The notes beneath the pieces are model-generated. The model did not search any database. It was not told where the DNA came from and was given only the letters and a program-made list of their open reading frames with translations. DNA of 64,000 nucleotides from Allokutzneria oryzae (lineage in GTDB: Bacteria; Actinomycetota; Actinomycetes; Mycobacteriales; Pseudonocardiaceae). A program made the position numbers and the translations under genes. Where the stretch lies: contig NZ_JBHLZU010000009.1 of NCBI RefSeq assembly GCF_042429765.1, forward strand, positions 310,001-374,000. Reading direction: 5' to 3'. This document shows positions 33,123 to 41,395 of the stretch, piece by piece (position 1 is the stretch's first letter; each line of letters begins with the position of its first letter).

Positions 33123-34415
33123 ATGAGCGACGTGCTGCGGCAGGACTGGACGAGCGTGGCCGAGGAGGTGGCGGGCAAGCTCAGGGAGGACGCCGCGGAG
33201 CGGGACCGCGCCAACGAGCCGCCCGTGCGCGAGGTCGAGCTGCTGCGTTCCTCGGGCCTGCTCACCGCGTTCATCCCGGCCGAGCACGGCGGCGGGGACG
33301 GCGATCCCACCGCCTCCGACGCGGTCACCCGGATCATCACCGCGGCCGATGCCTCCGTCGGGCACCTGCTCGGCTACCACTACCTGCACATCTGGCGTTC
33401 GGAGCTGTTCACCGACGACCCGCTCGCGGGGTCAAGCATCAACACCGACGACTCGCTTGCGGGGTCGAGCATCAACACCGACGACTCGCTTGCGGGGTCG
33501 AGCGCCAGCACCGCCGCGGACCGTGCCGCGCGGCTGCGCCGGGAGACCGCGGCCAACCGGTGGTTCTGGGGCGGGGTGGCCAACCCGCTGGACGCCGCGC
33601 TGGAGCTGACCCCGACCGACGAGGGTTTCCTGGTCAACGGGCGCAAGACGTTCGCGACCGGGGCCAGCGTCGCCGACCGGCTCGTGGTCAGCGGGACCAG
33701 GACCGACAACGGCGAGAAGGTCAGCTTCGTCGTGGACGCCCGCGCCGAGGGCGTGCGGTACCTGGAGGACTGGGACAACTCCGGGCAGCGGCTCACCGCC
33801 AGCGGCGGCGTGGTCTTCACCGGCACCCCGGTCGCCGCCGACGACGTGCTCGGCGTCCATCCGTCCACGGAGGACGAGATGGACACCCCGGCCGCACTGC
33901 GGCTGTCGCTGGCGCAGATCGCCTTCCAGGCGGTGCTCTCCCAGCTGCACGTCGGCATCGCCGAGGGCGCGATCGACCAGGCCGCCGAGTACACCAGGAC
34001 CATGTCGCGACCGTGGTTCCTCTCCGGCGTGGAGAAGGCGACCGACGACCTGTACGTGCTGGTCGGCTACGGCGAGCTGGTGGCGGCGACCGAGGCGGCC
34101 GGGCTGCTGGCCGACCACGCCTCGGCGATGCTCCACGCGGCGGCGGCCGAACCGGAGCTGACCCCCGAGCTGCGCGCGGCGGCGGCGCTGACGATCTCCT
34201 CGGCCAAGGTGTTCTCCACCAGGGTGGTCAACGAGGTCACCTCGAAGATCTTCGAGTTCGTCGGCGCACGGGCGACGGCGTCGAAGTACGGCTTCGACCG
34301 GTTCTGGCGCAACGCCCGCACGATCACGCTGCACGACCCGGTGAGCTACAAGGCCCGTGAGCTGGGCGCGAACCTGCTGACCGGCGAGATCCCGCCGATC
34401 ACCGGGTACAGCTGA
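33123..34415 (+). CDS. acyl-CoA dehydrogenase-fold flavin monooxygenase (DszC/SfnB-like)
   Basis: 430 residues. The N-terminal acyl-CoA dehydrogenase fold has PPVREVELLRSSGLLTAFIPAEHGGGDG and ends with RFWRNARTITLHDPVSYKARELGANLLTGE, the C-terminal pattern of DszC/SfnB-like group D monooxygenases, which use reduced flavin on sulfur compounds and lack the dehydrogenase glutamate. Three 11-residue repeats (about 98-130) are inserted in frame between the two FMN-binding parts. The stop overlaps the mtnA start (TGATG), so it is translated with the methionine salvage operon; oxidation of a methylthio compound is a reasonable guess. ATG 33123 with GAGAGCG upstream. Confidence 0.8.
   Translation: MSDVLRQDWTSVAEEVAGKLREDAAERDRANEPPVREVELLRSSGLLTAFIPAEHGGGDGDPTASDAVTRIITAADASVGHLLGYHYLHIWRSELFTDDPLAGSSINTDDSLAGSSINTDDSLAGSSASTAADRAARLRRETAANRWFWGGVANPLDAALELTPTDEGFLVNGRKTFATGASVADRLVVSGTRTDNGEKVSFVVDARAEGVRYLEDWDNSGQRLTASGGVVFTGTPVAADDVLGVHPSTEDEMDTPAALRLSLAQIAFQAVLSQLHVGIAEGAIDQAAEYTRTMSRPWFLSGVEKATDDLYVLVGYGELVAATEAAGLLADHASAMLHAAAAEPELTPELRAAAALTISSAKVFSTRVVNEVTSKIFEFVGARATASKYGFDRFWRNARTITLHDPVSYKARELGANLLTGEIPPITGYS
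33414..33512 (+). repeat. 33-bp tandem repeat x3 inside a coding sequence
   Basis: Units 33414-33446, 33447-33479 and 33480-33512, each encoding a variant of DDSLAGSSINT. Units 2 and 3 differ at a few bases. A near-identical unit lies at 60541-60572 on the opposite strand, at the end of an MFS gene. Confidence 0.95.
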
Positions 34416-35416
34416 TGGTTCCGGAGATCGCGCACAGCGTCCGGCTGACCGACGACGCGGACGCGGTGCTGGTCCTGGACCGCCGCAGGCTCCCCTTCGA
34501 GCGGGTGTGGGTGCGCTGCGGGACCGTCGACGAGGTCGCTGAGGCGATCAAGGACATGGTCACGCAGTCCTCCGGCCCGTACTTCGCCGCGCTGTCGGCG
34601 ATGGTGCTGGCCGCGCGCGAGGCGTCCGGCCTGTCCCCGGAGCACGCTCGCGCCCACCTGGAGCGGGCAGGTCGGCTGCTCGTGCGGACCCGGCGCACCA
34701 ACAACCACCTCCGCAAGGCCGTGCACGCAGTTCTGTCCACATCGGACACTTCGGTCGACGGCGTGCTCGCGGCGGCGCGGGCGGGCGAGGAGCTGTACCG
34801 CGCGCGCAGCAGGGCGCTGGCCTCGGCCGCGGCGGAGCTGCTGCCCGACGGGGCGCGGGTGCTCACCCACTGCTGGGCCGACATCTACCTGATCGAGCTG
34901 GTCACGGCGTTGGAGCGCGCGGGCAAGCGGTTCAGCTTCGTGTGCACCGAGACCCGCCCGTACCTCCAGGGCGCGCGGCTGACCGCGCCGACCCTGGTGG
35001 AGATGGGCGTGGACACCACGCTGATCACCGACGGGATGGGCGCGGCCGTGCTCGCCGACGGCCGGGTCGACGCGCTGGTGACCGCCGCGGACCGGGTCAC
35101 CATGGACGGCCACGTGGTCAACAAGGTCGGCACCCTCGGCCTCGCCGCGTCCGCGCGCGCCTTCGGGGTGCCGTTCCACGCGCTGGTCCAGGCGCCCGAC
35201 CAGGACGCGGCGAGCGCCGACGCGGTGCCGATCGAGTACCGCGACCCGGCGGACGTGCTGTCCGCGCTGGGGCGGCCGGTCCCCGGCGTGCGCGGGCTCT
35301 ACCCGGCCTTCGACGTCACTCCCCCGAACCTGGTCACCACGGTGGTGACCGACCGAGGCGCGTTCGCGCCCGCGGATGTCCACGAGTACTACCGAGAAGG
35401 AGAGCAGAACCAGTGA
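34415..35416 (+). CDS. mtnA: S-methyl-5-thioribose-1-phosphate isomerase
   Basis: 333 residues, eIF2B-alpha-like fold. Isomerises methylthioribose 1-phosphate to methylthioribulose 1-phosphate in methionine salvage. Visible family marks are the ETRPYLQGARLTA block, the catalytic cysteine C153 in VLTHCWAD and the aspartate D226 in AADRV; VNKVGTLGLAASA follows. ATG 34415 overlaps the previous stop. The next gene overlaps by GTGA. The upstream enzymes MtnN/MtnP and MtnK are not in the window. Confidence 0.88.
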   Translation: MVPEIAHSVRLTDDADAVLVLDRRRLPFERVWVRCGTVDEVAEAIKDMVTQSSGPYFAALSAMVLAAREASGLSPEHARAHLERAGRLLVRTRRTNNHLRKAVHAVLSTSDTSVDGVLAAARAGEELYRARSRALASAAAELLPDGARVLTHCWADIYLIELVTALERAGKRFSFVCTETRPYLQGARLTAPTLVEMGVDTTLITDGMGAAVLADGRVDALVTAADRVTMDGHVVNKVGTLGLAASARAFGVPFHALVQAPDQDAASADAVPIEYRDPADVLSALGRPVPGVRGLYPAFDVTPPNLVTTVVTDRGAFAPADVHEYYREGEQNQ

Positions 35417-36120
35417 TCTCACTGACCGCCCGATGGGTCGTCGTGGACATCGAGGGCACGCTGACGCCCACCAGCCAGGTGCACGTGACGCTCTACGACT
35501 ACGCCCGCCCCCGGCTGGGCCCGTGGATCGACGAGCACGGCGACGACCCGGTGGTGGCGGACGCGGTCGCCCAGATCCGCTCGCTCGGCGAGCTGCCGCC
35601 GACGGCCACGACCGACGAGCTGGTCGCGGTGCTGCACGGCTGGATGGACGCCGACCAGAAGATCGCCCCGCTGAAGACCCTCCAGGGCCTGATCTGGCAG
35701 CGCGGCTACGCGGTCGGCGACCTGACCGCGCAGCTGTTCGGGGACGTTGCGGAGAAGCTGCGCGCCTGGCACGCGGCCGGCCTGACCCTGGCGGTGTTCT
35801 CATCGGGCTCGGTCCCCGGCCAGGTCGCGTTCTTCTCCCGCACCACCGAGGGCGACCTGACGGGCCTGTTCACCGCGCACTTCGACACGGTCAACGCGGG
35901 CCCGAAGCGCGAAGCGCCCTCCTACCGGGCGATCGCGAAGGCCCTCGGCGCAACCCCGGAGGAGACGGTCTTCCTCTCCGACGTCCCCGCCGAGCTGCAC
36001 GCAGCCGCTGAGGCGGGCTGGCAGACCGTCGGCCTGGCCCGCGAGGGCGAACCCTTCGCCACCGCCGACTTCTCCCCCCACCCCACCCTCCCCACCCTCA
36101 CCCCCCTGGAGATCAAATAA
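35413..36120 (+). CDS. mtnC: enolase-phosphatase (2,3-diketo-5-methylthiopentyl-1-phosphate)
   Basis: 235 residues, HAD superfamily. N-terminal VVVDIEGTLTPTSQVHVTLYDYA carries the nucleophile motif DxEGT, motif II is VFSSGSVPGQ, motif III lysine in AGPKREAPSY and motif IV in VFLSDVPAELHAA. It enolises and dephosphorylates diketo-methylthiopentyl phosphate to the acireductone. GTG 35413 has GAAGGAGAG upstream and overlaps the mtnA stop. A long hairpin repeat begins two bases after its stop. Confidence 0.88.
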   Translation: MISLTARWVVVDIEGTLTPTSQVHVTLYDYARPRLGPWIDEHGDDPVVADAVAQIRSLGELPPTATTDELVAVLHGWMDADQKIAPLKTLQGLIWQRGYAVGDLTAQLFGDVAEKLRAWHAAGLTLAVFSSGSVPGQVAFFSRTTEGDLTGLFTAHFDTVNAGPKREAPSYRAIAKALGATPEETVFLSDVPAELHAAAEAGWQTVGLAREGEPFATADFSPHPTLPTLTPLEIK

Positions 36121-36121
36121 C

Positions 36122-36183
36122 GCCATTCGCGGGCTTATGGACCGTTTTGGAGGTCCGAACAGGTCCATAAGCCCGCGAATGGC
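36122..36183. repeat. palindromic hairpin repeat (21-22-bp arms), copy 1
   Basis: Left arm 36122-36143, right arm 36162-36183, perfectly complementary over 22 bp; arm begins GCCATTCGCGGGCTTATGGA. Loop of 18 nt. It lies inside the mtn operon between mtnC and mtnB, where it might modulate readthrough or mRNA stability. Other copies at 41331, 58784 and 62906. Confidence 0.95.
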
Positions 36184-36211
36184 CGGGAAACGGGACGTGA
36201 GGAGGGGTGGA

Positions 36212-36820
36212 GTGGATGGGTTGAGGGAAGCGGGGAGGGCGCTGGCGGCGGAGTCGGCGCGGTACACCGCCATGGGGTGGATGCGCGGGACTTCGGGCAA
36301 CCTCTCCGTGCGGCTGCGGGACGAGCCGCTGCGGTTGGCGGTCACCACCAGCGGGCTGGACAAGGGTGAGCTGACCGAGGACGACGTGGTCGTCGTGGAC
36401 GCGTCGGGCAACGCCGTCGCGGAGCAGCCGCATCCGGAGAAGGTGCCTTCCGCCGAGGCCGGGCTGCACGGGCGGATCGCCGCCGTGTCCGGGGCCGGGG
36501 CCGTGGTGCACGTCCACGTCATGGCACCGGTGCTGGCCGCGCAGCGGTGGCCGGACGGCGTCGAGCTGGTCGACCTGGAGATGTTGAAGGGCTTCGGGCG
36601 GGCGGCGCACGACGACCTGGTGACGATCCCGGTCATCGCCAACGGGCAGGACATGCGGGTGCTCGGTGACGAGTTCGAGAAGTCCTACCGCGCCGACACT
36701 CCGGCGCTGATCGTGGCGCGACACGGGGTGTACGTGTGGGGCAAGGACCTGTACCAGGCCCGGCACCGCGTGGAGTGCCTGGAATGGTTGCTGCGCTTCA
36801 AGGTGGAGAGTGAGCGATGA
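36212..36820 (+). CDS. mtnB: methylthioribulose-1-phosphate dehydratase
   Basis: 202 residues, class II aldolase-like fold. Conserved blocks MGWMRGTSGNLSVRL, VTTSGLDKGELTEDDVV, the acid in PSAEAGLHGRI, zinc histidines in VVHVHVMAPV and the third in VARHGVYVWGKDL. It converts methylthioribulose 1-phosphate to the diketone used by MtnC. The GTG at 36212 follows GAGGAGG; the preceding hairpin repeat is in frame open sequence but not coding. It overlaps mtnD by ATGA. Confidence 0.88.
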   Translation: MDGLREAGRALAAESARYTAMGWMRGTSGNLSVRLRDEPLRLAVTTSGLDKGELTEDDVVVVDASGNAVAEQPHPEKVPSAEAGLHGRIAAVSGAGAVVHVHVMAPVLAAQRWPDGVELVDLEMLKGFGRAAHDDLVTIPVIANGQDMRVLGDEFEKSYRADTPALIVARHGVYVWGKDLYQARHRVECLEWLLRFKVESER

Positions 36821-37398
36821 CGCTGTTGACGGTCTGGCCGGACGACGACCCCGGCACGGTCCTGCTGCGCACCGAGGACGGCGCGGAGATCCAGTCGGAG
36901 CTCAAGCGGCTCGGTGTGCGGTTCGAGCGGTGGGCGGTCGTGGACGGGCTGTCCGCGACGCCGACCTCCGAGGAGGTCCTCGCGGCGTACCGGGAGAACG
37001 TGGACCGCGTGGTGGAGTCCGAGGGCTACGTCCTGGTCGACGCCATGCACATGACGCCGTCGGACGACCCGGAGTGGCTGGAGAAGGCCGCGGCCGCACG
37101 AACGAAGTTCCTCGCCGAGCACACCCACGACGACGACGAGGACCGGTTCTTCGCGCGCGGCTCCGGCGTGTTCTACCTGCACGTCGGCGAGCAGGTGTAC
37201 GCGGTGTTGTGCGAGGCGGGCGACTTGCTGAGCGTGCCGGCCAACACCACGCACTGGTTCGACATGGGCACCAGGCCGGACTACGTGTCGGTGCGGTTCT
37301 TCCACGACGACGAGGGCTGGGTCGGCAACTTCACCGGCAGCCCGATCGCGGAGAGCTTCCCCGACTTCGAGACGCTCGTGGCGTCACGACCGCAGTGA
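36817..37398 (+). CDS. mtnD: acireductone dioxygenase
   Basis: 193 residues, cupin fold. Metal ligands H102, H104, E108 and H146 show the same 2/6/44 spacing as the Klebsiella enzyme (H96, H98, E102, H140). With Fe it makes the methionine keto-acid, with Ni the off-pathway methylthiopropionate, CO and formate. Start ATGA-overlaps mtnB; last gene of the operon. Its 3' end overlaps the convergent TetR gene by 15 bp. Confidence 0.92.
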   Translation: MTLLTVWPDDDPGTVLLRTEDGAEIQSELKRLGVRFERWAVVDGLSATPTSEEVLAAYRENVDRVVESEGYVLVDAMHMTPSDDPEWLEKAAAARTKFLAEHTHDDDEDRFFARGSGVFYLHVGEQVYAVLCEAGDLLSVPANTTHWFDMGTRPDYVSVRFFHDDEGWVGNFTGSPIAESFPDFETLVASRPQ

Positions 37399-38037
37399 CT
37401 CCAGTCCGTCCATGAAGGACTCCAGCCCCTGCGCGAAGACCGCGTCCCAGTCCTCTTCGCGCAGGTGGCCGTTGTCCACCAGGGTCGGGTAGCTCTCCCA
37501 CTGCTCGACCAGGTACTCCGCCGCGACCAGCCCGTCCTCGCTCCGCGCGGTGGTCAGGGTCAGCGCCGAGCCGGTGACGTAGTTCGCCAGCCCGTGCGCG
37601 GCGGTGGCCAGTGCGGCCTTGGTGAACCCGGCGCGGACCAGTGCCGCGTACAGGAACTCCGTGCGCGCCAGCACGTTCGGCCCGACCATCGGCCGCCCGA
37701 CCAGGGCCGCCGACCACGGGTGCCGCAGCATCGCTGCGCGCCAGCCGGTGACCAGCGCGCGCACGTCGGCCCGCCAGTCGCCGGTCGGCTCTGGCAGCAC
37801 GACCTCGCCGAAGACCGCGTCCAGCGCCAGGTCCAGCACGTCGTCCTTGGTGTCGACGTGCCAGTAGAGCGTGGTCGGCCCCGCGTCCAGGCGCTGCGCC
37901 AGCCGCCGCATGGTCAGCTTCGCCGTGCCCTCCTCGTCGAGCAGCGCCACCGCCTCGGCGACAATCTTTTCCCTGGTCAGCGGGGGTGCTTCGCGTGCGG
38001 CGCGGCGCTGCCGCTGCCAAACCGGCTTGTCCTTCAC
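37384..38037 (-). CDS. TetR-family regulator, probable repressor of the ABC-F gene
   Basis: 217 residues from the GTG at 38037 (VKDKPVWQRQRR). Helix-turn-helix about 23-65 (LTREKIVAEAVALLDEEGTAKLTMRRLAQRLDAGPTTLYWHV) and a TetR_C ligand domain. A GTG at 38067 is in frame but lies inside the operator palindrome. Divergent from the ABC-F gene with a shared perfect palindrome, so it probably represses both and responds to an antibiotic. Confidence 0.85.
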   Translation of the reverse strand: MKDKPVWQRQRRAAREAPPLTREKIVAEAVALLDEEGTAKLTMRRLAQRLDAGPTTLYWHVDTKDDVLDLALDAVFGEVVLPEPTGDWRADVRALVTGWRAAMLRHPWSAALVGRPMVGPNVLARTEFLYAALVRAGFTKAALATAAHGLANYVTGSALTLTTARSEDGLVAAEYLVEQWESYPTLVDNGHLREEDWDAVFAQGLESFMDGLESLRS

Positions 38038-38060
38038 ACCCCCGACACTAGTACAGTGCA

Positions 38061-38089
38061 CGAGCACTAGAACGTTGGTCTAGTGCTCG
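38061..38089. promoter_or_regulatory. perfect 11-bp-arm operator between tetR and ABC-F gene
   Basis: CGAGCACTAGA (38061-38071) and TCTAGTGCTCG (38079-38089) around 7 nt. A partial copy CACTAGTACAGTGCACGAG extends leftward (38047-38065). Confidence 0.75.
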
Positions 38090-38109
38090 AACATCGATCC
38101 AGGAGGGGC

Positions 38110-39663
38110 ATGGGACACGTCGAGGTCGACTCCCTCACCTACGTCCTGCCGGACGGGCGGCGACTGCTGGACGCGGTGTCCTTCCGGGTCGGTGAGGGCG
38201 TGAAGGCCGCACTCGTCGGCCCGAACGGCGCGGGCAAGACCACACTGCTGCGACTGGTCGCCGGTGACATCCGGCCGGCGTCCGGCACGGTGACCAGCTC
38301 CGGCGGCCTCGGCGTCATGCGGCAGTTCATCTCCGGCGACACCGTCGGAGAGCTGCTGCTCGCGGTCGCCCCGCCCAGGATCAGAGCGACGACGGAAGAG
38401 CTGGTGCGCGCCGAACGCGGGTTGGACGACACCGAGCCCAGCCAGCTGACCTACGCCCGAGCGCTCAGCGACCACGTCGACGCGGGCGGCTTCGACATCG
38501 AGGTCGTGTGGGACGCGTGCGTCACCGCGGCACTCAACCTCTCCTATGCGGACACCAAGGACCGACCGGTGTCCACATTGTCCGGTGGCGAGCAGAAACG
38601 CCTGGTGCTGGAGGCATTGCTCCGAGGGCCGGACCGCGTGCTGTTGCTCGACGAGCCTGACAACTACCTCGACATCGCGGGCAAGGAGTGGTTGGAGGAC
38701 CAGCTCAAGGCCACCACCAAGACCGTGCTGCTGGTCTCGCACGACCGCCAGCTGCTGGCGAACTCCGCTGATCGCGTCATCACCGTCGAGTCCCGCACGG
38801 TCTGGGTGCACGGCGGCGGCTTCGCCGGCTACGCCCAAGCCCGCCGCGACCGCACCGACCGGCTCGACGAGCTGAAGCGGCGGTGGGAGGAGGAGCGCAC
38901 GCGACTCAAGCGATCGGTGCACCTGTTGCGGCAGCGCGCGGTCAACAACGACGCCGTCGCCGCGGCCTACCGCTCCGCGCAGACCAAGCTCACCCGCTTC
39001 GAAGCCGCGGGGCCGCCGCAGCGCGCCCCGCGCGAGCAGAACGTCCGCATGCGCCTTCGCGGTGGACGAACGGGAAAACGCGCTGTCACCTGCGAAAACC
39101 TTGAGCTGCCTGGGTTGCTCAAGCCGTTCGACTTCGAGATGTGGTTCGGCGAACGCGTCGCGGTACTCGGCGCCAACGGGACCGGGAAGTCTCATCTACT
39201 CCGGCTGCTCGCCGGAGAACCGTTGCCGCACAACGGAACCGTGCAGCTCGGCGCGCGGGTGCGACCGGGCCTGTTCGTCCAGACGCACACCCGGCCCGAC
39301 CTGCACGGCCGCACTCCGGCGGACATCGTCATGTCGGAGCACGCGTTGACGCGCAACGACGCCATGGCCTCGCTCGCCCGCTACGAGCTGGCACCAGCGG
39401 GAGCGCAACGGTTCGAGACCCTCTCCGGCGGACAGCAGGCGAGGTTGCAGATCCTGTTGCTGGAGCTGTCCGGGGCGACGCTGCTGCTGCTCGACGAGCC
39501 CACCGACAACCTGGACCTGGCGAGCGCGCAGGCCCTCCAGGACGGCCTGGAGTCCTTTGCTGGCACGGTGATCGCGGTGACGCACGACCGCTGGTTCGCT
39601 GCGGACTTCGACCGCCGCCTGGTGGTCGGCGAGGACGGGACGGTTCAGGAGGCGGACCGCTGA
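38110..39663 (+). CDS. ABC-F family ribosomal-protection-type ATPase
   Basis: 517 residues with two nucleotide-binding domains and no membrane segment. First: GPNGAGKTT, LSGGEQKRL, LLLDEPDNYLD. Second: GANGTGKSH, LSGGQQARL, LLLLDEPTDNLD. The charged linker between them (about 250-310, LDELKRRWEEERTRLKRSVHLL) is the P-site tRNA-interaction region that sets drug specificity in antibiotic-resistance ABC-F proteins. Divergent TetR control supports inducible resistance or self-protection. ATG 38110 with AGGAGGGG. The end overlaps catJ by 19 bp. Confidence 0.9.
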   Translation: MGHVEVDSLTYVLPDGRRLLDAVSFRVGEGVKAALVGPNGAGKTTLLRLVAGDIRPASGTVTSSGGLGVMRQFISGDTVGELLLAVAPPRIRATTEELVRAERGLDDTEPSQLTYARALSDHVDAGGFDIEVVWDACVTAALNLSYADTKDRPVSTLSGGEQKRLVLEALLRGPDRVLLLDEPDNYLDIAGKEWLEDQLKATTKTVLLVSHDRQLLANSADRVITVESRTVWVHGGGFAGYAQARRDRTDRLDELKRRWEEERTRLKRSVHLLRQRAVNNDAVAAAYRSAQTKLTRFEAAGPPQRAPREQNVRMRLRGGRTGKRAVTCENLELPGLLKPFDFEMWFGERVAVLGANGTGKSHLLRLLAGEPLPHNGTVQLGARVRPGLFVQTHTRPDLHGRTPADIVMSEHALTRNDAMASLARYELAPAGAQRFETLSGGQQARLQILLLELSGATLLLLDEPTDNLDLASAQALQDGLESFAGTVIAVTHDRWFAADFDRRLVVGEDGTVQEADR

Positions 39664-40388
39664 CGCAGCGCGCGCAGCGCGGCGAGCTCCGAGGAGGTCG
39701 GCGGCGAGGTCACCTCGACATGCTCGGCCACGCGCAGGTCCCAGCCGGTCGCCGCCCTGGCCTGCTCGACGCTGCTGTTCGGGTGGACTGCGACGAGCAC
39801 CAGCTCCCCCGACTCGTCGGGCCGGAGGACTCCGAGGTCGGTCAGCACCACTCGCGGCCCGGCTCCCCGGTAGCCCAACTGCTCCCGCGCGCCGTTGCCG
39901 ACGGAGGGGACGAACGACAGCTTCTCCACGAACGCGCGCGGACTCTGCCGCAGCACCACGATCACCTCCTTGGCGGACGCGGCGATCTCCGGCGCGCCAC
40001 CGGCTCCCGGCAGGCGGACATCGGGGTTGGCGTAGTCGCCGACGACGGTGGAGTTGAGGTTGCCGTAGCGGTCGATCTGCGCCGCGCCGAGGAACCCGAC
40101 GTCCACCCGACCGGCCTGCAGCCAGTAGTTGAAGATCTCCGGCACCGAGACCAGCGCGTCTGCGGTGTCGGCGAGCTCACCGTCCCCAATGGACAGTGGA
40201 AGCCGGTCGGGCTTGGCGCCGATGGTGCCGGACTCGTAGACCAGTGTGCAGTTCGGCGCGTGGGTGGCGCGGGCGAGGTTCGCCGCCGCGCTGGGCAGGC
40301 CGATCCCCACAAAGCACAGCACGCCGTCGCGCAGCTCCCGCGCCGCCGCGACGGTCATGATCTCGTCGGTGGTGAAGTCCGTGTTCAC
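39645..40388 (-). CDS. catJ: 3-oxoadipate CoA-transferase subunit B
   Basis: 247 residues. The sequence follows CatJ of chlorocatechol-degrading Pseudomonas: FTTDEIMTVAAARELRDG, FVGIGLPSAAANLAR, the catalytic glutamate in LVYESGTIGAKP, LPLSIGDGELADTAD and GGRVDVGFLGAAQ-like IDRYGNLNST. It transfers CoA from succinyl-CoA to 3-oxoadipate with subunit A. GTG 40388 overlaps the catI stop (GTGA). Confidence 0.88.
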   Translation of the reverse strand: MNTDFTTDEIMTVAAARELRDGVLCFVGIGLPSAAANLARATHAPNCTLVYESGTIGAKPDRLPLSIGDGELADTADALVSVPEIFNYWLQAGRVDVGFLGAAQIDRYGNLNSTVVGDYANPDVRLPGAGGAPEIAASAKEVIVVLRQSPRAFVEKLSFVPSVGNGAREQLGYRGAGPRVVLTDLGVLRPDESGELVLVAVHPNSSVEQARAATGWDLRVAEHVEVTSPPTSSELAALRALRQRSAS

Positions 40389-41221
40389 CCCAGGCTCCTC
40401 AGGTGCGCTGCGTGGTCCTCGACGTCCAGAACGTGGTCGCGCATCCACGCCGCGAACGCGTCGCGGTCCCGGCTGATCACGTCCCACTCGCGGTAGAACG
40501 CGTTGTCCCGGTCGTAGTACCCGTGCGCGTACGACGGGTAGGACCCGCGCTCCACCTGGACGACGGCGTCGACGGCGATCGACGGCAGCACGACCTGCCC
40601 GTGGTGCGGCTGGATCTCGTCGACGATCTCCTCGACCGTGACCAGTGACCTGCTCGCGGCGAGCACGACTTCCTTCTGCACTCCGGTGATCCCCCAGAAC
40701 GCGACGTTGCCGCGCCGGTCCGCCTGCTGCGCGTGCACGATCGCCACGTCCGGGTTGAGCGCGGGCACCGCGGCCAGCTCCTCACCGGTGAACGGGCAGC
40801 GCACGGTGCTGATCGTCGGGGTGACCGAGGGCAGGTCGGTGCCGACGTAGCCGCGCAGCACGGCGAACGGCAGCCGCGCGGCCCCGGCGACGTAGCGGTT
40901 GGCCATGCCCGCGTGGCTGTGCTCCTCGATCTCCAGCGGATGCGGGTGACCGTGCTCGACGGCGTCCCGGAACCGGTGCAGCGAGCCGACTCCGGGGTTG
41001 CCGCCCCAGGAGAAGACGAGCTTGCGCGCGCAGCCCATGCCGATGAGCTGGTCGTAGATGAGGTCGGGGGTCATCCGGATCAGCGTGAGGTCCCGGCGGC
41101 GCTGCCGGATGATCTCGTGCGCGGCGGCGGTCGGGATGAGGTGGGTGAAGCCCTCCAGCGCGACGGAGTCCCCGTCGTGCACGAGCTCCGCAACCGCCTC
41201 CGCCAGCCTCAGCCCCTTCAC
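40385..41221 (-). CDS. catI: 3-oxoadipate CoA-transferase subunit A
   Basis: 278 residues. VHDGDSVALEGFTHLIPTAA, RMTPDLIYDQLIGMGCARKLVFSWGGNPGVGSLHRF and EIEEHSHAGMANRYVAGAARLPF match CatI-type subunits closely. Start is GTG 41221 with GGAGGGG 9 nt upstream; the open frame continues to 41326 through low-complexity Gly codons that arise from the polypyrimidine tract. No other beta-ketoadipate pathway gene is in the window. Confidence 0.88.
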   Translation of the reverse strand: MKGLRLAEAVAELVHDGDSVALEGFTHLIPTAAAHEIIRQRRRDLTLIRMTPDLIYDQLIGMGCARKLVFSWGGNPGVGSLHRFRDAVEHGHPHPLEIEEHSHAGMANRYVAGAARLPFAVLRGYVGTDLPSVTPTISTVRCPFTGEELAAVPALNPDVAIVHAQQADRRGNVAFWGITGVQKEVVLAASRSLVTVEEIVDEIQPHHGQVVLPSIAVDAVVQVERGSYPSYAHGYYDRDNAFYREWDVISRDRDAFAAWMRDHVLDVEDHAAHLRSLG

Positions 41222-41330
41222 GCCACTCAGCCCCTCCACCCCACTCCACCTCTTCACCCCACCCACTCTCCCCCCACCCCTCCCATACGTCCAATACCAT
41301 CCCCTCCCACCCCCCATACCCCCCAAATAT
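41222..41330. repeat. polypyrimidine low-complexity tract
   Basis: C/T-rich plus strand with repeats of CCACTC/CCCACCC, like 10750-10866, directly followed by a hairpin repeat. Confidence 0.8.
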
Positions 41331-41394
41331 GGCCATTCGCGGGCTTATGGACGCTTCAGCGCGCTGGAAGAGGTCCATAAGCCCGCGAATGGCC
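41331..41394. repeat. palindromic hairpin repeat, copy 2
   Basis: Arms 41331-41352 and 41373-41394, 22 bp perfect. The loop holds a second small palindrome around AGCGCGCT. It lies between two minus-strand genes and ends one base before the stop of the gene at 41396. Confidence 0.95.
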
Positions 41395-41395
41395 G

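Noticed and set aside
36122..36183. Hairpin as a simple mtnC terminator
   Set aside because: It lies inside a coupled pathway operon, has no U-tract, and occurs elsewhere with identical arms, so it is listed as a repeat.
37384..38067. TetR start at 38067
   Set aside because: It lies within the operator palindrome; the GTG at 38037 still includes the whole helix-turn-helix domain.
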